From the NCBI RefSeq assembly GCF_002269125.1, contig NZ_NQKI01000023.1, positions 1 to 64,000 on the forward strand: 64,000 nt of DNA, given 5' to 3'. The position numbers were made by a program, and so were the translations under genes. The DNA is from Pseudomonas lundensis (GTDB lineage Bacteria > Pseudomonadota > Gammaproteobacteria > Pseudomonadales > Pseudomonadaceae). Below, piece after piece: positions 1 through 8,567 of the stretch. Numbering within the stretch: position 1 is the first letter of the stretch; every line of letters begins with the position of its first letter. The notes beneath the pieces were generated by a model, which saw only the letters and a program-made list of their open reading frames with translations, was not told the DNA's origin and made no database searches.

Positions 1-373
<373 letters not shown>

Positions 374-439
374 GAACTCACCTAACCAGAGCAGCACAGA
401 TCGTCACGCTGGCGACTGAGCTTTTATTTTTTCCCGAAA

Positions 440-600
440 AACGAGCATCTTCCTGCGGGGCGTAGATTTTCCGCTTTATCCGTTCTCGTTTTAGACGCTA
501 GAAAAGTTCTCGGCCACGGTATTGTCGTGACAGTTGCCTCGGCGACTCATACTGGCAACCAAATTGCTCGCCTTCAAAAAACTGCGCCAAGTGGATCTGC
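440..600 (-). pseudogene. Degenerate IS3-family transposase fragment (second type, opposite strand)
   Basis: Reading the minus strand from about 600 gives [20 protein letters not shown], then HDNTVAENFSS, the motif around the catalytic glutamate in a different IS3 subgroup from the one at 33-365. A one-base frameshift near 490-496 moves the continuation (LKRERIKRKIYAPQEDAR) into another frame, and similarity fades beyond about 440. Both ends are lost. It is a dead fragment lying head-on to the first IS3 remnant. Confidence 0.7.
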
Positions 601-656
601 TGTACTGTAAGCGTCCAGCCAATACTCGTCCCAAACTCCAGCATTAAGAAAAGAAA

Positions 657-695
657 TCTTTCCTTTAATGGCTTAAAACAGTGTTAAAGGAAAGA
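657..695. repeat. Perfect 12-bp inverted repeat (hairpin)
   Basis: TCTTTCCTTTAA at 657-668 is matched by TTAAAGGAAAGA at 684-695 with a 15-nt loop. It lies between two insertion-sequence fragments in A+T-rich DNA with no gene of its own. It could be a terminator or part of a lost element end; no run of T directly follows either arm. Confidence 0.55.
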
Positions 696-744
696 AAATT
701 TTCCCTTGCGCGATCAGTGTACTGAGCGTGAAGGCTGTATGACG

Positions 745-886
745 GTAAGCGGATGGTGAACTGACCTACCGAATCACCCTTATCGCTAGCATTTCCATGC
801 GCCAACGTAGCTCTTATCCCAAACCGTTCAAAGCCCAGGTCGTCCAGAAAGCGCAATGCGGCAAAGTGTGATTGCGGGACGCTTAC
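745..886 (+). mobile_element. Miniature IS66-like element (both ends, 142 bp)
   Basis: The left end GTAAGCGGATGGTGAACTG at 745 closely matches the left end of the IS66 copy whose terminus is at 2225 (GTAAGCGAACGGTGAACCC). The start of tnpA follows at 797 (ATG, then RQRSSYPKPFKAQVVQ, nearly identical to the tnpA start at 2124). After about 50 bases the similarity stops, and the sequence closes with GGGACGCTTAC at 876-886, the reverse complement of an IS66 right end. The transposition genes are absent. Flanking 8-mers (GTATGACG and CGCCAATA) do not match, so no target duplication survives. Confidence 0.6.
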
Positions 887-1045
887 CGCCAATAAGCGGA
901 CCCCCCCAAAATAGTGGTTGCGCGGCCATTTTCGGTTAATATTTTCTGAGTGTTCGGCGCACATTTTAAGAAAATCTTGGCGCGGTTAAGAAAATCTAGC
1001 CAACGACAGGGGAAAAAATGGGAAATCTAGTGGATTACGCCCATT
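887..1045. other. Gene-free stretch between IS66 fragments
   Basis: A+T-rich sequence with no credible coding frame. It contains a direct repeat TTAAGAAAATCT at about 966-977 and 988-999, separated by a short G+C-rich spacer, and a run of seven C near 901-907. It is probably debris from several insertions. Confidence 0.4.
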
Positions 1046-1373
1046 TGATCAATGCGATGGAGCTACCCACTGGTGCGGCAGCAACTGTCCAATTTCAATG
1101 GCCATCTGTGTCGGCAACCGCGTAAGCACATCCTTAAGATAGCCATACGGGTCATGCCCGTTCATGCGTGCCGACTGAATCAGGCTCATGATTGCCGCAG
1201 CCCGTTTTCCGCTGCGCAACGACCCTGCGAAGAGCCAGTTTTTGCGTCCAAGCGCCATGGCCTAATTTGGTTTTCCGCCCAATTGTTGTCTAGAGTACGG
1301 CCCCGTCATTGAGGTAGCGCGACAGCTCTGCCCAGCGTTTCAGGCTGTAATCGAGTGCTCTGCTGATGAGTAG
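1046..1373 (-). pseudogene. IS66 transposase (TnpC) C-terminal fragment, copy A
   Basis: Minus-strand reading starts with ALDYSLKRWAELSRYLNDGA near 1360 and, after frameshifts near 1287 and 1255, continues ALGRKNWLFAGSLRSGKRAA and then NGHDPYGYLKDVLTRLPTQ, ending LLPHQWVAPSH. This is the conserved C-terminus of the IS66-family DDE transposase TnpC. At least two indels break it and the catalytic core is missing. The same region is present again at 1423-1752, so the two C-termini lie in tandem in the same orientation. Confidence 0.8.
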
Positions 1374-1422
1374 AAAACTTGGCCGGACGGTTGTAAGCGT
1401 CCGGGCATCCCGTCTTGCACAA

Positions 1423-1985
1423 CTAAGCCGGTTGCCATCGATGCGGCAACAAATCCCCGATCTCACTTGCCCGCTGTGTCGGTGGGCGAGTGAGTACGTC
1501 TTTTGGATAGGCATACGCATCATGCCCGTTGATTGGATCAAGCTCATCAGCGCCGCCGCACGTTGACCGCTGCGTAGTGATCCGGCGAACAGCCAGTTTT
1601 TTCTTCCAAGAGCCCAAGGTCGAATTTGCTGCTCGATATGGTTGTTGTCTATGGGCACCGTGCCGTCGTTCAGATAACGGCTCAACGCAGCCCAACGTTT
1701 TAGGCTGTAATGCAAGGCTTTGGTAATCCCAAACCTTCATGCACAAGCTCACGCTGGGCGATCATCTAGGCATGAAACGCGTCCATCAAGCACGACTTCG
1801 CGCAGGGCATCGACCAGTGGCTGCAATTGCACACCGCAAGCACCGACCCAACTGGCCAGCGTTGAACGAGGGATCGCGAGACCGACTCGCCCGAAGATTT
1901 GCTCCTGGCGGTACAGCGGCAAATGATCAGCGTATTTCGCGATCATCACCTGAGCCAGGAGCCCGGCGGTTGGGATGATCTCGGA
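1423..1985 (-). pseudogene. tnpC: IS66 transposase TnpC with core deletion and frameshift, copy B
   Basis: From about 1985 the minus strand reads EIIPTAGLLAQVMIAKYADH and HLPLYRQEQIFGR, the region just before the IS66 catalytic core. It runs to about 1749, where the expected HADETP motif is degenerate (CLDDRPA). It then jumps to the C-terminus SLKRWAALSRYLNDGTVPID, NNHIEQQIRPWALGRKNWLF. A frameshift near 1545 separates this from the last part, ending DLLPHRWQPA at 1423. The aspartates are missing, so it is inactive. Confidence 0.8.
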
Positions 1986-2124
1986 AAAGTGGCAGCCACT
2001 TACGGATCACGTTGGCATTGATGCCGTGACTGATGGCAACGCTGGAGATGGAGGCGCCGGGTTGCAGGCATTCCTGGACAACCTGGGCTTTGAACGACTT
2101 GGGGTAAGAGCTTCGTTGGCGCAT
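1983..2124 (-). pseudogene. tnpA: IS66 TnpA N-terminal fragment
   Basis: ATG at 2124 opens MRQRSSYPKSFKAQVVQECL and continues with a helix-turn-helix-like stretch (SISSVAISHGINANVIRKW) typical of the IS66 accessory protein TnpA. The coding match ends at about LPLFRDHP, where the sequence joins directly to tnpC at roughly 1983. An internal deletion removed the end of tnpA, all of tnpB and the start of tnpC. Confidence 0.8.
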
Positions 2125-2256
2125 TTAAGGGCTATCGCGTCCGCTTAAAATGATCTGACCCCGAAATGTTGGACACCATCGCCCTTAATTTGGGAGAACG
2201 GTAGGTGGGTTCACCGTTCGCTTACAGACAGCTTTCCACCCGAAGCGGAATATCAC

Positions 2257-3309
2257 CTAGGGCTTACTGAAGTTTTTGCCGAAATAATCTATGACCTCAT
2301 TGGCCTGCGTACCTTGGCGGAAACGTTTCTGCCCTTCGAAGTCAGTCGAAGGCAGCATGTGGATTATCTGATGATTCGCATAGAGGGACATAACATCATG
2401 AGGATTCAACCCTCCGGCGCGCTGTCCCGTAAGCGTGTTAGCCGCCTCAATGGCAGCACCAATCATAACGTCCGCCAGTTGTACTGCAGGACTGGTTCTC
2501 GAGTCGACTTGTGTCACTGACTGGAGCTTGAGTGGAAAGGTGAGGCTCGCGATCTCCGATTGGCGAAATGTGACCTCGTCTTTGTGATTAATAAAGCGCA
2601 GCAGCAAGTCATGGTAAGTGAGCAGATTCTTGGACTGATCATGCTCAACCAAGTAGGGGCCATCAGCCATGAGTTCCATCCGGCTTATCAGCGATTGCAA
2701 CACCACAAAAGCGGCGTCAGTGGTGACACCTGATGTGGCGATCGCTTGAAGGCATTCCGGCGCGGCATACTGCGCCAAAGGCCCCAAAGCTTCCGGTAGT
2801 TCCTGCCAGCGTGTGGCGCGAGCAGCAGCCACGAGGTCGGTAAGTGCAGCAGAGCTTTTTTCCTTTACTGCGCGCTGGAAGCAAACGAGCAACTGCTCAA
2901 AGGCTGCCTCTCCAAGAAGAGTGGGGCCCGCCACATAAAGCAGCGACCCGAGCGCGTAGTTCTGCCCATCCTTATAAAAGTCGCATCCGCGCTCGTAGTA
3001 GTACGGTTCAACTGCGTAATCCAGAAACATCAGCAGCAGCAGAAATCGCTTATCGCAGACGTAGGTAACGCACTTGTGATGGGTCAGGACATCGCGCATT
3101 AACGCTAGAAGCCGTGGGTGATTGGCTGGCCGGCGTGACAGAGCCCGGTACTTGAGCTCTTCCGCTTGTAGCTTAGGAAAGTGCTCTTGGATCAAGCGTC
3201 TGGCCTGATCATCATCAATGGCAATGGCTGCGGCTCCTTGAAACCTCTGCTCGAGATTTAGCAGGTCAAATCCGGTATAGCCACTTTCGTCGACTCTGAA
3301 GCACTCCAT
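2257..3309 (-). CDS. DUF3800 domain protein next to a Rad50-like ATPase
   Basis: 350 aa from ATG 3309; a TTG two codons earlier is possible, but GGGGAG sits 6 nt before the ATG. The N-terminus MECFRVDESGYTGFDLLN holds the (I/V)DESG motif that opens DUF3800 domains, and QLADVMIGAAIEA near residues 275-290 is the second conserved block. DUF3800 proteins are thought to adopt an RNase H-like fold and are common in mobile and defence loci; the activity is not established. The gene lies 87 bp downstream of the Rad50-like ATPase on the same strand, so the two probably form an operon and may act together as ATPase plus effector. No signal peptide or membrane segment is seen. The pairing with defence is inference from context. 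Confidence 0.7.
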   Translation of the reverse strand: MECFRVDESGYTGFDLLNLEQRFQGAAAIAIDDDQARRLIQEHFPKLQAEELKYRALSRRPANHPRLLALMRDVLTHHKCVTYVCDKRFLLLLMFLDYAVEPYYYERGCDFYKDGQNYALGSLLYVAGPTLLGEAAFEQLLVCFQRAVKEKSSAALTDLVAAARATRWQELPEALGPLAQYAAPECLQAIATSGVTTDAAFVVLQSLISRMELMADGPYLVEHDQSKNLLTYHDLLLRFINHKDEVTFRQSEIASLTFPLKLQSVTQVDSRTSPAVQLADVMIGAAIEAANTLTGQRAGGLNPHDVMSLYANHQIIHMLPSTDFEGQKRFRQGTQANEVIDYFGKNFSKP

Positions 3310-3396
3310 ATGCAACTCCCCGAGGTCGTAGACAGCACTGGACGAGCGTGACTATTCCTCTGTATGTGTCGCCGGGTTACCGATGACGGAAAACAG

Positions 3397-6111
3397 TTAT
3401 AGCGGATTAGCTACGTCAGCGACCGCTTGCATAACTGCCGCTTGGGCGGCTCCAGCGATAGCAACAGGCATTGATCCAAGCCGAAGCTGATTCATCCTTT
3501 CAAGGTTCTCTACAATGGTGCGGACGAGGTTCGGATCGTAGTCATCTCTGTCAGCCTCTTCATGGACGCCTTTGTTTAGATACGTCCATACGTTCGATTG
3601 CACCGGAACACCTATGACGTCACCAAGCCCCTGAACGACGGCGGGCTTGTCCTGGTGCACAAATGTTCTCGAGTCATCGAGCCGTCTTTTCAAAGCCTCG
3701 CAGAGATTTCTCAGATTCGGCTCCGCCCCGCGGCCAGCTAACGGCAGGGTTATTACTCCGAGGTCGTTCTTGCCGAGCCACTTCCAAATCTTGTCCGTAA
3801 GCATCTCCAGGGCCTGCCTGGATGCGCCCAGTGCGTTACGCCAGTCACCGATGTCCAAGGCGGCACGGGCCTGCTCCAAGTAGTTGAAGGTGATCTCGTT
3901 ACCTTTTACCCGCGGCCGGTGATCCCCGATATGAGGCATGAAGTAGTAGGCCGTCCATTGGCCTTTCTCGACATGGTTCTGCAGATCCTTGATGAATTCG
4001 CTGCTATGGCACGTGACGATAATTTGAGTTGCTGCGAAGCGATCACTCTGGAAGATCGCCTCTCTGATGCCTTCACGGTGCTCGGTGTCAATCGCGTTGA
4101 TCGCATCGTCAAAGATGATCGTCGGAGCCTGAATATGCAGTGCCTTTGCAAGAAGGATTGCAACGCCCAGGCAACGAACATGTCCCTCGCTGAGGACGTG
4201 CAACGCATCTACCCTGGTATCTGGGGCGGCGCGAAACGCCAGCCCGATACGCTCTTCTTCGTTGGTCGGCAGATAAAGTGCCACTAGCTTGTCGCCGTCA
4301 TGGTCGCGTCTGTTGAACTCGTTATAGATCTCCAGAGCGACAGTGTTAATCCCAGCTATGAGAGTACCGGGCAGCTCTGATCTGAACTGCCTGAGAAGCC
4401 TCAAGAATTCGTCATAGGCCGCTTTAATGCGTCGACTGAGTACGAGCTGCACTGCCTCTTGCTGCACAGCATCGATGAGCGCTGCATTCGCTTGGTCAAA
4501 GTTGGCAATTGTCTGTCTAGCTATACCGACTTGCCGGGCTACCTCAGCGCGACGGGTTTGAAAACCAGCTACATCTTGCGCTGCCTGAACAAGCCGAGTG
4601 CGCTCTTGTGCCAGTGCCGCGCGATCTGCCAATGCCTGGTTTGTCTGGGTATCGATCCTTTCGCATTCGACTGCTAAGTCGACGATCCTCTGCGCCATTG
4701 AAGGCGCATCGCCTTGTTTTACATAGCTCTCTTTCCACCAGGCAGCACGGTGGTCAGCACCCGGAGATGCGAGATATCGTACCCTGTCATCGGCATGATC
4801 AGGCTGAGCGCTAACGCGCTGACCTAAGGCAGTTAATCGCCCCTCCAAGCCTCGGGAAGCACGTTCCCATTCGCCTCGTACTGCGTTTTTTTCAGCCTGC
4901 AGGTTAGCGAGCTCTTGAAGCTGAGCCAGACTGTCACGCGCCTGCACGTATGGGTCATGTACAACGTGATAATCACCATTGATTGGCGTCCCGCAAGCGG
5001 GGCAGTTATCGGGCGACAAGGCTTGTAAGCCAAGAACCGCGTTGTACAGATTTTGGAAGGAGGTCTCACCAGTCTTGGCAGTTAGCCTTTTGTCCACATC
5101 CTCGAGCAGCTCCTGCTCACGATCCGCAGCCTGATATGCCGCAACCAACGCCTCGCTGCTGACGCCATAGAGACCTGGCGTTGGTCCATCCAGTTGCGCA
5201 TTGAGGTAATGCAGACGACCTGGAGCGGCATCGCTGCCGATGAGTTCAAGAAGCTGCTGGTAGGAGAGGCCAGCAGCATACGCTGCAGCATAGGTAGTCT
5301 CCTCTTGCGCGATTGTCTGAACTGCCTGGAGCTCGCCATTTATTGTTGCTTGATCGCGTTGCAGCGCTGCACGCTGCGTTTCGAGCTCCTGCTGTTGGAT
5401 CGCAACTAGATTGAGCTGCTGGTCCATCGACTCGTTGAAGTTAGTGACGAAGTCATGGAACTGCTCCATACCAAATAGAGCCGCTATCAGATCCTTCTTT
5501 TCACCTGCGCTCTTAGATGCGATTCGCGAAAAGTTATCTATGCGGTTTTTCTCAACGAAGCAGAATCGATAGGCCTCTGAGTCCGCTTGCACTGCCGACA
5601 CCTGACCTTCCGCGCCTCGTGCAGCGAGGGTCGGGGGTTCGTACCTATTTTCGTGAAGGTTCGCGAAATAGCGTTGAGCAGGGATTCGCTTAGCCGACGC
5701 CTCATCTACGGCCCCCAAGAGTGCCAGCTCTAACGCTTCGCAGAGGCTCGTTTTGCCGCTGCCATTAGGGCCATAGAACATGGTAATTCGCTGAGGAAAA
5801 TTGAACGTCTCAGCCACTCGGAAGCCACGAAAAGGGCCGACGGTAAGACTATGCAGTGCGCTCCATGCCCACTCACCAACAGTAACCGCTCCCGCAACTG
5901 CGGGAGGTGTGAAGTCGGTTTGGAGCAGAGACTCTTTAGCATTGGCAGCCAATAGCACCGATCGGCGGCTCATAGAGCGCGGGTGCGCGGCCACGGTGTC
6001 GAAATCTTGGTCGACCAGATTTGCAAACCGTCGAGTGTCTTCGGTAGCACCGCGCTCTGGAAGATGAAGCCAAGTTAGGAATTGCTGGTAGTCATGCCGA
6101 GCCGAACTCAT
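3397..6111 (-). CDS. Rad50/SMC-like AAA ATPase with zinc hook
   Basis: 904 aa from ATG 6111, chosen because AGGAGGT lies 6 nt upstream; a frame-open ATG at 6147 has no such site. About 90 residues precede the ATPase head. Visible motifs: Walker A GPNGSGKTS (about 114-122); coiled-coil-like glutamine/glutamate-rich helices (about 200-280 and 400-580); a CPACGTP zinc hook near 369; an ABC-signature-like LSEGHVRCLGVAILLAKAL (about 640); Walker B TIIFDDAINAID (about 665); and an H-loop CHSSEF (about 702). The last 170 residues are a separate helical domain with LNKGVHEEADRDDYD, which recalls HEPN-like regions; that is a weak resemblance. The protein probably forms a DNA-sensing dimer. It overlaps a small upstream frame by 20 bp and precedes the DUF3800 gene. 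Lamassu, RloC and ABC-three-component systems use similar ATPases, but none can be assigned here. Confidence 0.8.
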   Translation of the reverse strand: MSSARHDYQQFLTWLHLPERGATEDTRRFANLVDQDFDTVAAHPRSMSRRSVLLAANAKESLLQTDFTPPAVAGAVTVGEWAWSALHSLTVGPFRGFRVAETFNFPQRITMFYGPNGSGKTSLCEALELALLGAVDEASAKRIPAQRYFANLHENRYEPPTLAARGAEGQVSAVQADSEAYRFCFVEKNRIDNFSRIASKSAGEKKDLIAALFGMEQFHDFVTNFNESMDQQLNLVAIQQQELETQRAALQRDQATINGELQAVQTIAQEETTYAAAYAAGLSYQQLLELIGSDAAPGRLHYLNAQLDGPTPGLYGVSSEALVAAYQAADREQELLEDVDKRLTAKTGETSFQNLYNAVLGLQALSPDNCPACGTPINGDYHVVHDPYVQARDSLAQLQELANLQAEKNAVRGEWERASRGLEGRLTALGQRVSAQPDHADDRVRYLASPGADHRAAWWKESYVKQGDAPSMAQRIVDLAVECERIDTQTNQALADRAALAQERTRLVQAAQDVAGFQTRRAEVARQVGIARQTIANFDQANAALIDAVQQEAVQLVLSRRIKAAYDEFLRLLRQFRSELPGTLIAGINTVALEIYNEFNRRDHDGDKLVALYLPTNEEERIGLAFRAAPDTRVDALHVLSEGHVRCLGVAILLAKALHIQAPTIIFDDAINAIDTEHREGIREAIFQSDRFAATQIIVTCHSSEFIKDLQNHVEKGQWTAYYFMPHIGDHRPRVKGNEITFNYLEQARAALDIGDWRNALGASRQALEMLTDKIWKWLGKNDLGVITLPLAGRGAEPNLRNLCEALKRRLDDSRTFVHQDKPAVVQGLGDVIGVPVQSNVWTYLNKGVHEEADRDDYDPNLVRTIVENLERMNQLRLGSMPVAIAGAAQAAVMQAVADVANPL

Positions 6112-6550
6112 ATTGTTTACCTCCTGTAAACGTACCGTGGTCAACATCCAGTCGCTGCGAAAATTCCACCGCCATCTTCTGATGCCGAAATCGAAATGGC
6201 AACAGCGTCGGATTCAATAAACCCAAGCGCCTTAAGGGGCTAAGTGCTTGATGTCGAAGTAGCACGATCGAAATCAAAGCCGCCGCAGGCTGGCTATCGG
6301 TGATAGCGACATTGAACTTTTCCGCAGAGGCGCCATGCATGATCAAATCCGAATGCATCGCTGCCAAAACTGTTTGCCTATGAGGTTGACGATAACTGCG
6401 AGGAAACCTGAGCCGAAGGCATAAATATGCTCCATAACCCCAATGCCTTGCACCCTGAGTCAGAGGAGCTATTCCCTCTGAGGAATGTGAGCTTAAGATC
6501 AGCAGTGACCTACCAGCCCGCTTTCCTAGGGCCCATACCATCTTGCACAA
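6092..6550 (-). CDS. Possible small protein translationally coupled to the Rad50-like ATPase
   Basis: An open frame of up to 152 aa whose stop lies 20 bp inside the ATPase gene, so the ATPase ribosome site lies within it. The composition of the second half (SAEKFNVAITDSQPAAALIS, RLGLLNPTLLPFRFRHQKM) looks protein-like; the first 60 residues are less convincing, and internal ATGs at about 6361 or 6343 could be the real start. I do not recognise the family. In ABC-three-component systems a small middle-component protein precedes a Rad50-like ATPase, so this could fill that place. The evidence is position and overlap only. Confidence 0.4.
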   Translation of the reverse strand: MCKMVWALGKRAGRSLLILSSHSSEGIAPLTQGARHWGYGAYLCLRLRFPRSYRQPHRQTVLAAMHSDLIMHGASAEKFNVAITDSQPAAALISIVLLRHQALSPLRRLGLLNPTLLPFRFRHQKMAVEFSQRLDVDHGTFTGGKQYEFGSA

Positions 6551-6665
6551 GCCCGGTGGGCATGCTCTTAGCCTAGAATGGAATCCAAGCTACACCAGAG
6601 TTATAGCTGCATGTCGTTAAGGCTGCTGCTGGCTGATTATCGCCGGTCGCGACTGGCTGCAATGG

Positions 6666-6853
6666 GTCGATTGTGTTGAAAAAGTCTGACGCAGTTTTCA
6701 CGGCAGAAAAGTAAGCGCATGAGATTCAAATCTTGACTGGCCGCACAGGCATTGGGATACAGACTTCACATAGCAGCACGCAAAACCTGATCCTTCACCG
6801 ATCCGGCTCTTTGCAATTCGAGAAAGTCGACTTTTTCATCAGAATCGGTCGAC
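6666..6853. mobile_element. MITE-like element with inverted ends, between two nuclease-type genes
   Basis: GTCGATTGTGTTGAAAAAGT at 6666 is mirrored at 6829-6853, whose reverse complement reads GTCGACCGATTCTGATGAAA and continues AAGTC. The enclosed 140 bp has no credible coding frame. The GTTGAAAAAGTC end type occurs in several Pseudomonas insertion sequences. It may be a non-autonomous derivative or the fused ends of a deleted element. It sits just past the 3' end of the HNH gene. Confidence 0.5.
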
Positions 6854-6876
6854 TTCAAGGCTTCATCGAGGGTATA

Positions 6877-8133
6877 TCAGTTCTTCCGGCCTTTCGCTGA
6901 TTTGTACATCTGATAGTGCGCCTCTAAGAATAAAAGACGAGGTTTTGGACTAAAACCAAATAGGCGTTTTCCGTGGAATGCTTGGTATCCAGCGTCGTCG
7001 ACTTCTGCAGCCACCTCTACGGTAAAAGTAGTGGGGTTGATCGTTACCAGGTGAGCGTCGAAAAGCCTATGCAGATCTACCCTCAACAGCAGGCCATTCG
7101 TGACATCGTCTGAGTGATCCCCCATGTACGGGATGATGTGCGCAGCCTCGAGTAGGGTGTCGACCCGGCAGCCAGTGATGCAGCACTCTCCACCGTACCG
7201 CCCCAATAACGCCGAGCGGAAATTGCCTTGCGCTGGGCGAATAACAGACACCTGAGTACGTACCGACCTGCGATCAACCTTCATCAGCGCCAGTTCGACA
7301 CCAGGCGCAGGACCGGCCATTTGGACTTCCAATGGCAGTGAATCCTCAAGTTCAAGGATCAACTCGTGCTGCATCATCCGCCGATAGCTTGGCTTCTCTG
7401 GGGTAGTAGTTGTCAGCGACCGAAGGATAGCCAGGGTTTCTGCAGCGGCTTCCAGGGATGCAAAACTCTCCGGCCGATTGGCCCATGCTCCTCTGAGCTC
7501 GTCCACGGATAGATCAGATATCTGGGACAAGATTAGGCCGGCAGAATCTGGACTATTTACAGATTCCGGTTCATTTGCAGTCGCCGGCATGAATACATCA
7601 GTCTTAACAGCCTTCTCTTGGTCTTCTTTGACCTCGAAGATGGAAACCACATCAGAATGGCCCATATATGCGGTCGCGCTGGCATAGCATTCGTCATCGC
7701 CATTCAGAACCCTGTACAGGGCATAAAGCTCAGCAGCTACCTCTATAGATCCGCAACATTGGGACCGAAAAGTCCATGCCTGCAGTATGTCCTCTGAGGT
7801 GAAATCAATCAGATCATCAGCATCTAGGGCATAGAGGTGTGGGGCTGGCTCAGCTTTTGGCCTAACCGGTGGGCCTACGAATTGCAAAGGCTGCCTATGG
7901 GATGGGTAGGTCAGGTCGAAATCGATCTGGCGCGAGAGAACGATGCTCTCATTTTTATCCCATATAAAAGCATGGTCACGGCCCAAGGAGTCACGATCGT
8001 ACGCGATGTACTTGGCGAAATCGTCAGTGTAGGAAATCCAAGCTTTGTAACCCGACCAATTGGGGCGATTCTTATCAGCCCGTAATGGCTTGCGCATAGG
8101 CGTGGGTCGTGACCGGCGGGCCGTTGTTCTCAT
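6877..8133 (-). CDS. HNH endonuclease family protein
   Basis: 418 aa. The C-terminal third carries an HNH_2-type nuclease domain: CCITGCRVDTLLEAAHIIPY, then NGLLLRVDLHRLFDAHLVTI (about residues 315-365), with the expected AH-I-P, N-GL and DLH-LFD signatures. HNH_2 domains are often found in restriction-type or defence nucleases. The first 270 residues are unassigned, acidic and low in hydrophobic runs, and might bind a partner or substrate. ATG 8133 is used; the upstream site is weak, and ATG 8097 gives a slightly shorter protein. It is divergent from the OLD-like ATPase (8568). A 743-bp gap containing the MITE and possible small ORF separates it from the Rad50-like operon, so it may be a separate system. 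DNA cleavage is inferred from the family. Confidence 0.75.
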   Translation of the reverse strand: MRTTARRSRPTPMRKPLRADKNRPNWSGYKAWISYTDDFAKYIAYDRDSLGRDHAFIWDKNESIVLSRQIDFDLTYPSHRQPLQFVGPPVRPKAEPAPHLYALDADDLIDFTSEDILQAWTFRSQCCGSIEVAAELYALYRVLNGDDECYASATAYMGHSDVVSIFEVKEDQEKAVKTDVFMPATANEPESVNSPDSAGLILSQISDLSVDELRGAWANRPESFASLEAAAETLAILRSLTTTTPEKPSYRRMMQHELILELEDSLPLEVQMAGPAPGVELALMKVDRRSVRTQVSVIRPAQGNFRSALLGRYGGECCITGCRVDTLLEAAHIIPYMGDHSDDVTNGLLLRVDLHRLFDAHLVTINPTTFTVEVAAEVDDAGYQAFHGKRLFGFSPKPRLLFLEAHYQMYKSAKGRKN

Positions 8134-8567
8134 CGTGATCCGTCACTTAGATGAAGCTTGAATTATCAGCAAAATATACACCTGTAGCATGCCCCCTCTA
8201 AATCTTCGGAATTTTCAGCGCCGGTGAGCCCTTTGTCATCGAGGCTTTTTAGGGCCATCTTACTCCCGAGATTGGCAACCCTTTTCAGTCCAAACTGCCT
8301 ATCGATTTCGGCTAGCAGGGTCCGAAGGTTTGTCAGCAGCTTTGGATGCCACGTTGCTTTCGCTTGGAGTTAGGAAGATGGCAACTCCGTATTCTCGTTG
8401 CGGGTATGCGATTGCATCTCCGTAATCTCGCTCGTCCGCTCCAACGGTACTGCAGCCGAAGCCGCCCAGCTGATATATCCAAAGAGCGACGGGCTCCATA
8501 TACTGGCACAAGGCTATTTTTGGCGTAGAAGTGCCGTGCGCTCGGCAGTATCGATAGGAAGGAACCG
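8134..8567. other. Intergenic region between the divergent HNH and OLD-like genes
   Basis: 434 bp with promoters presumably facing both ways; the first 70 bp are A+T-rich (AAAATATACACC near 8170). A minus-strand frame (8299-8619) reads plausibly in part (LGGFGCSTVGADERDYGD), but it overlaps the next gene start and is not recognised. It may be the remnant of a lost gene. Confidence 0.35.

Larger units (their letters stand above)
1393..2225 (-). mobile_element. Internally deleted IS66-family element (833 bp)
   Basis: Both ends are recognisable: the left end starts GTAAGCGAACGGTGAACCC at 2225 on the minus strand, and the right end GTAAGCGTCCGGGCATCCCG starts at 1393 on the plus strand. A complete IS66 element carries tnpA, tnpB and tnpC in about 2.5 kb. 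Here tnpA is truncated after about 47 codons, tnpB is gone, and tnpC has lost its catalytic core. The flanking 8-mers (GGACGGTT and AGACAGCT) agree at only five positions, so a target duplication is doubtful. Confidence 0.75.

Noticed and set aside
665..964. A 99-residue minus-strand open frame
   Set aside because: It crosses the miniature IS66 element antisense and has no recognisable protein features.
1385..2233. 8-bp target duplication around the deleted IS66
   Set aside because: GGACGGTT and AGACAGCT match at only five of eight positions.
2257..6111. Assigning the cassette to Lamassu, Septu or RloC
   Set aside because: The ATPase shares only generic zinc-hook/ABC features; no Lamassu LmuA, no HNH in the same operon, and no clear anticodon-nuclease triad was seen.
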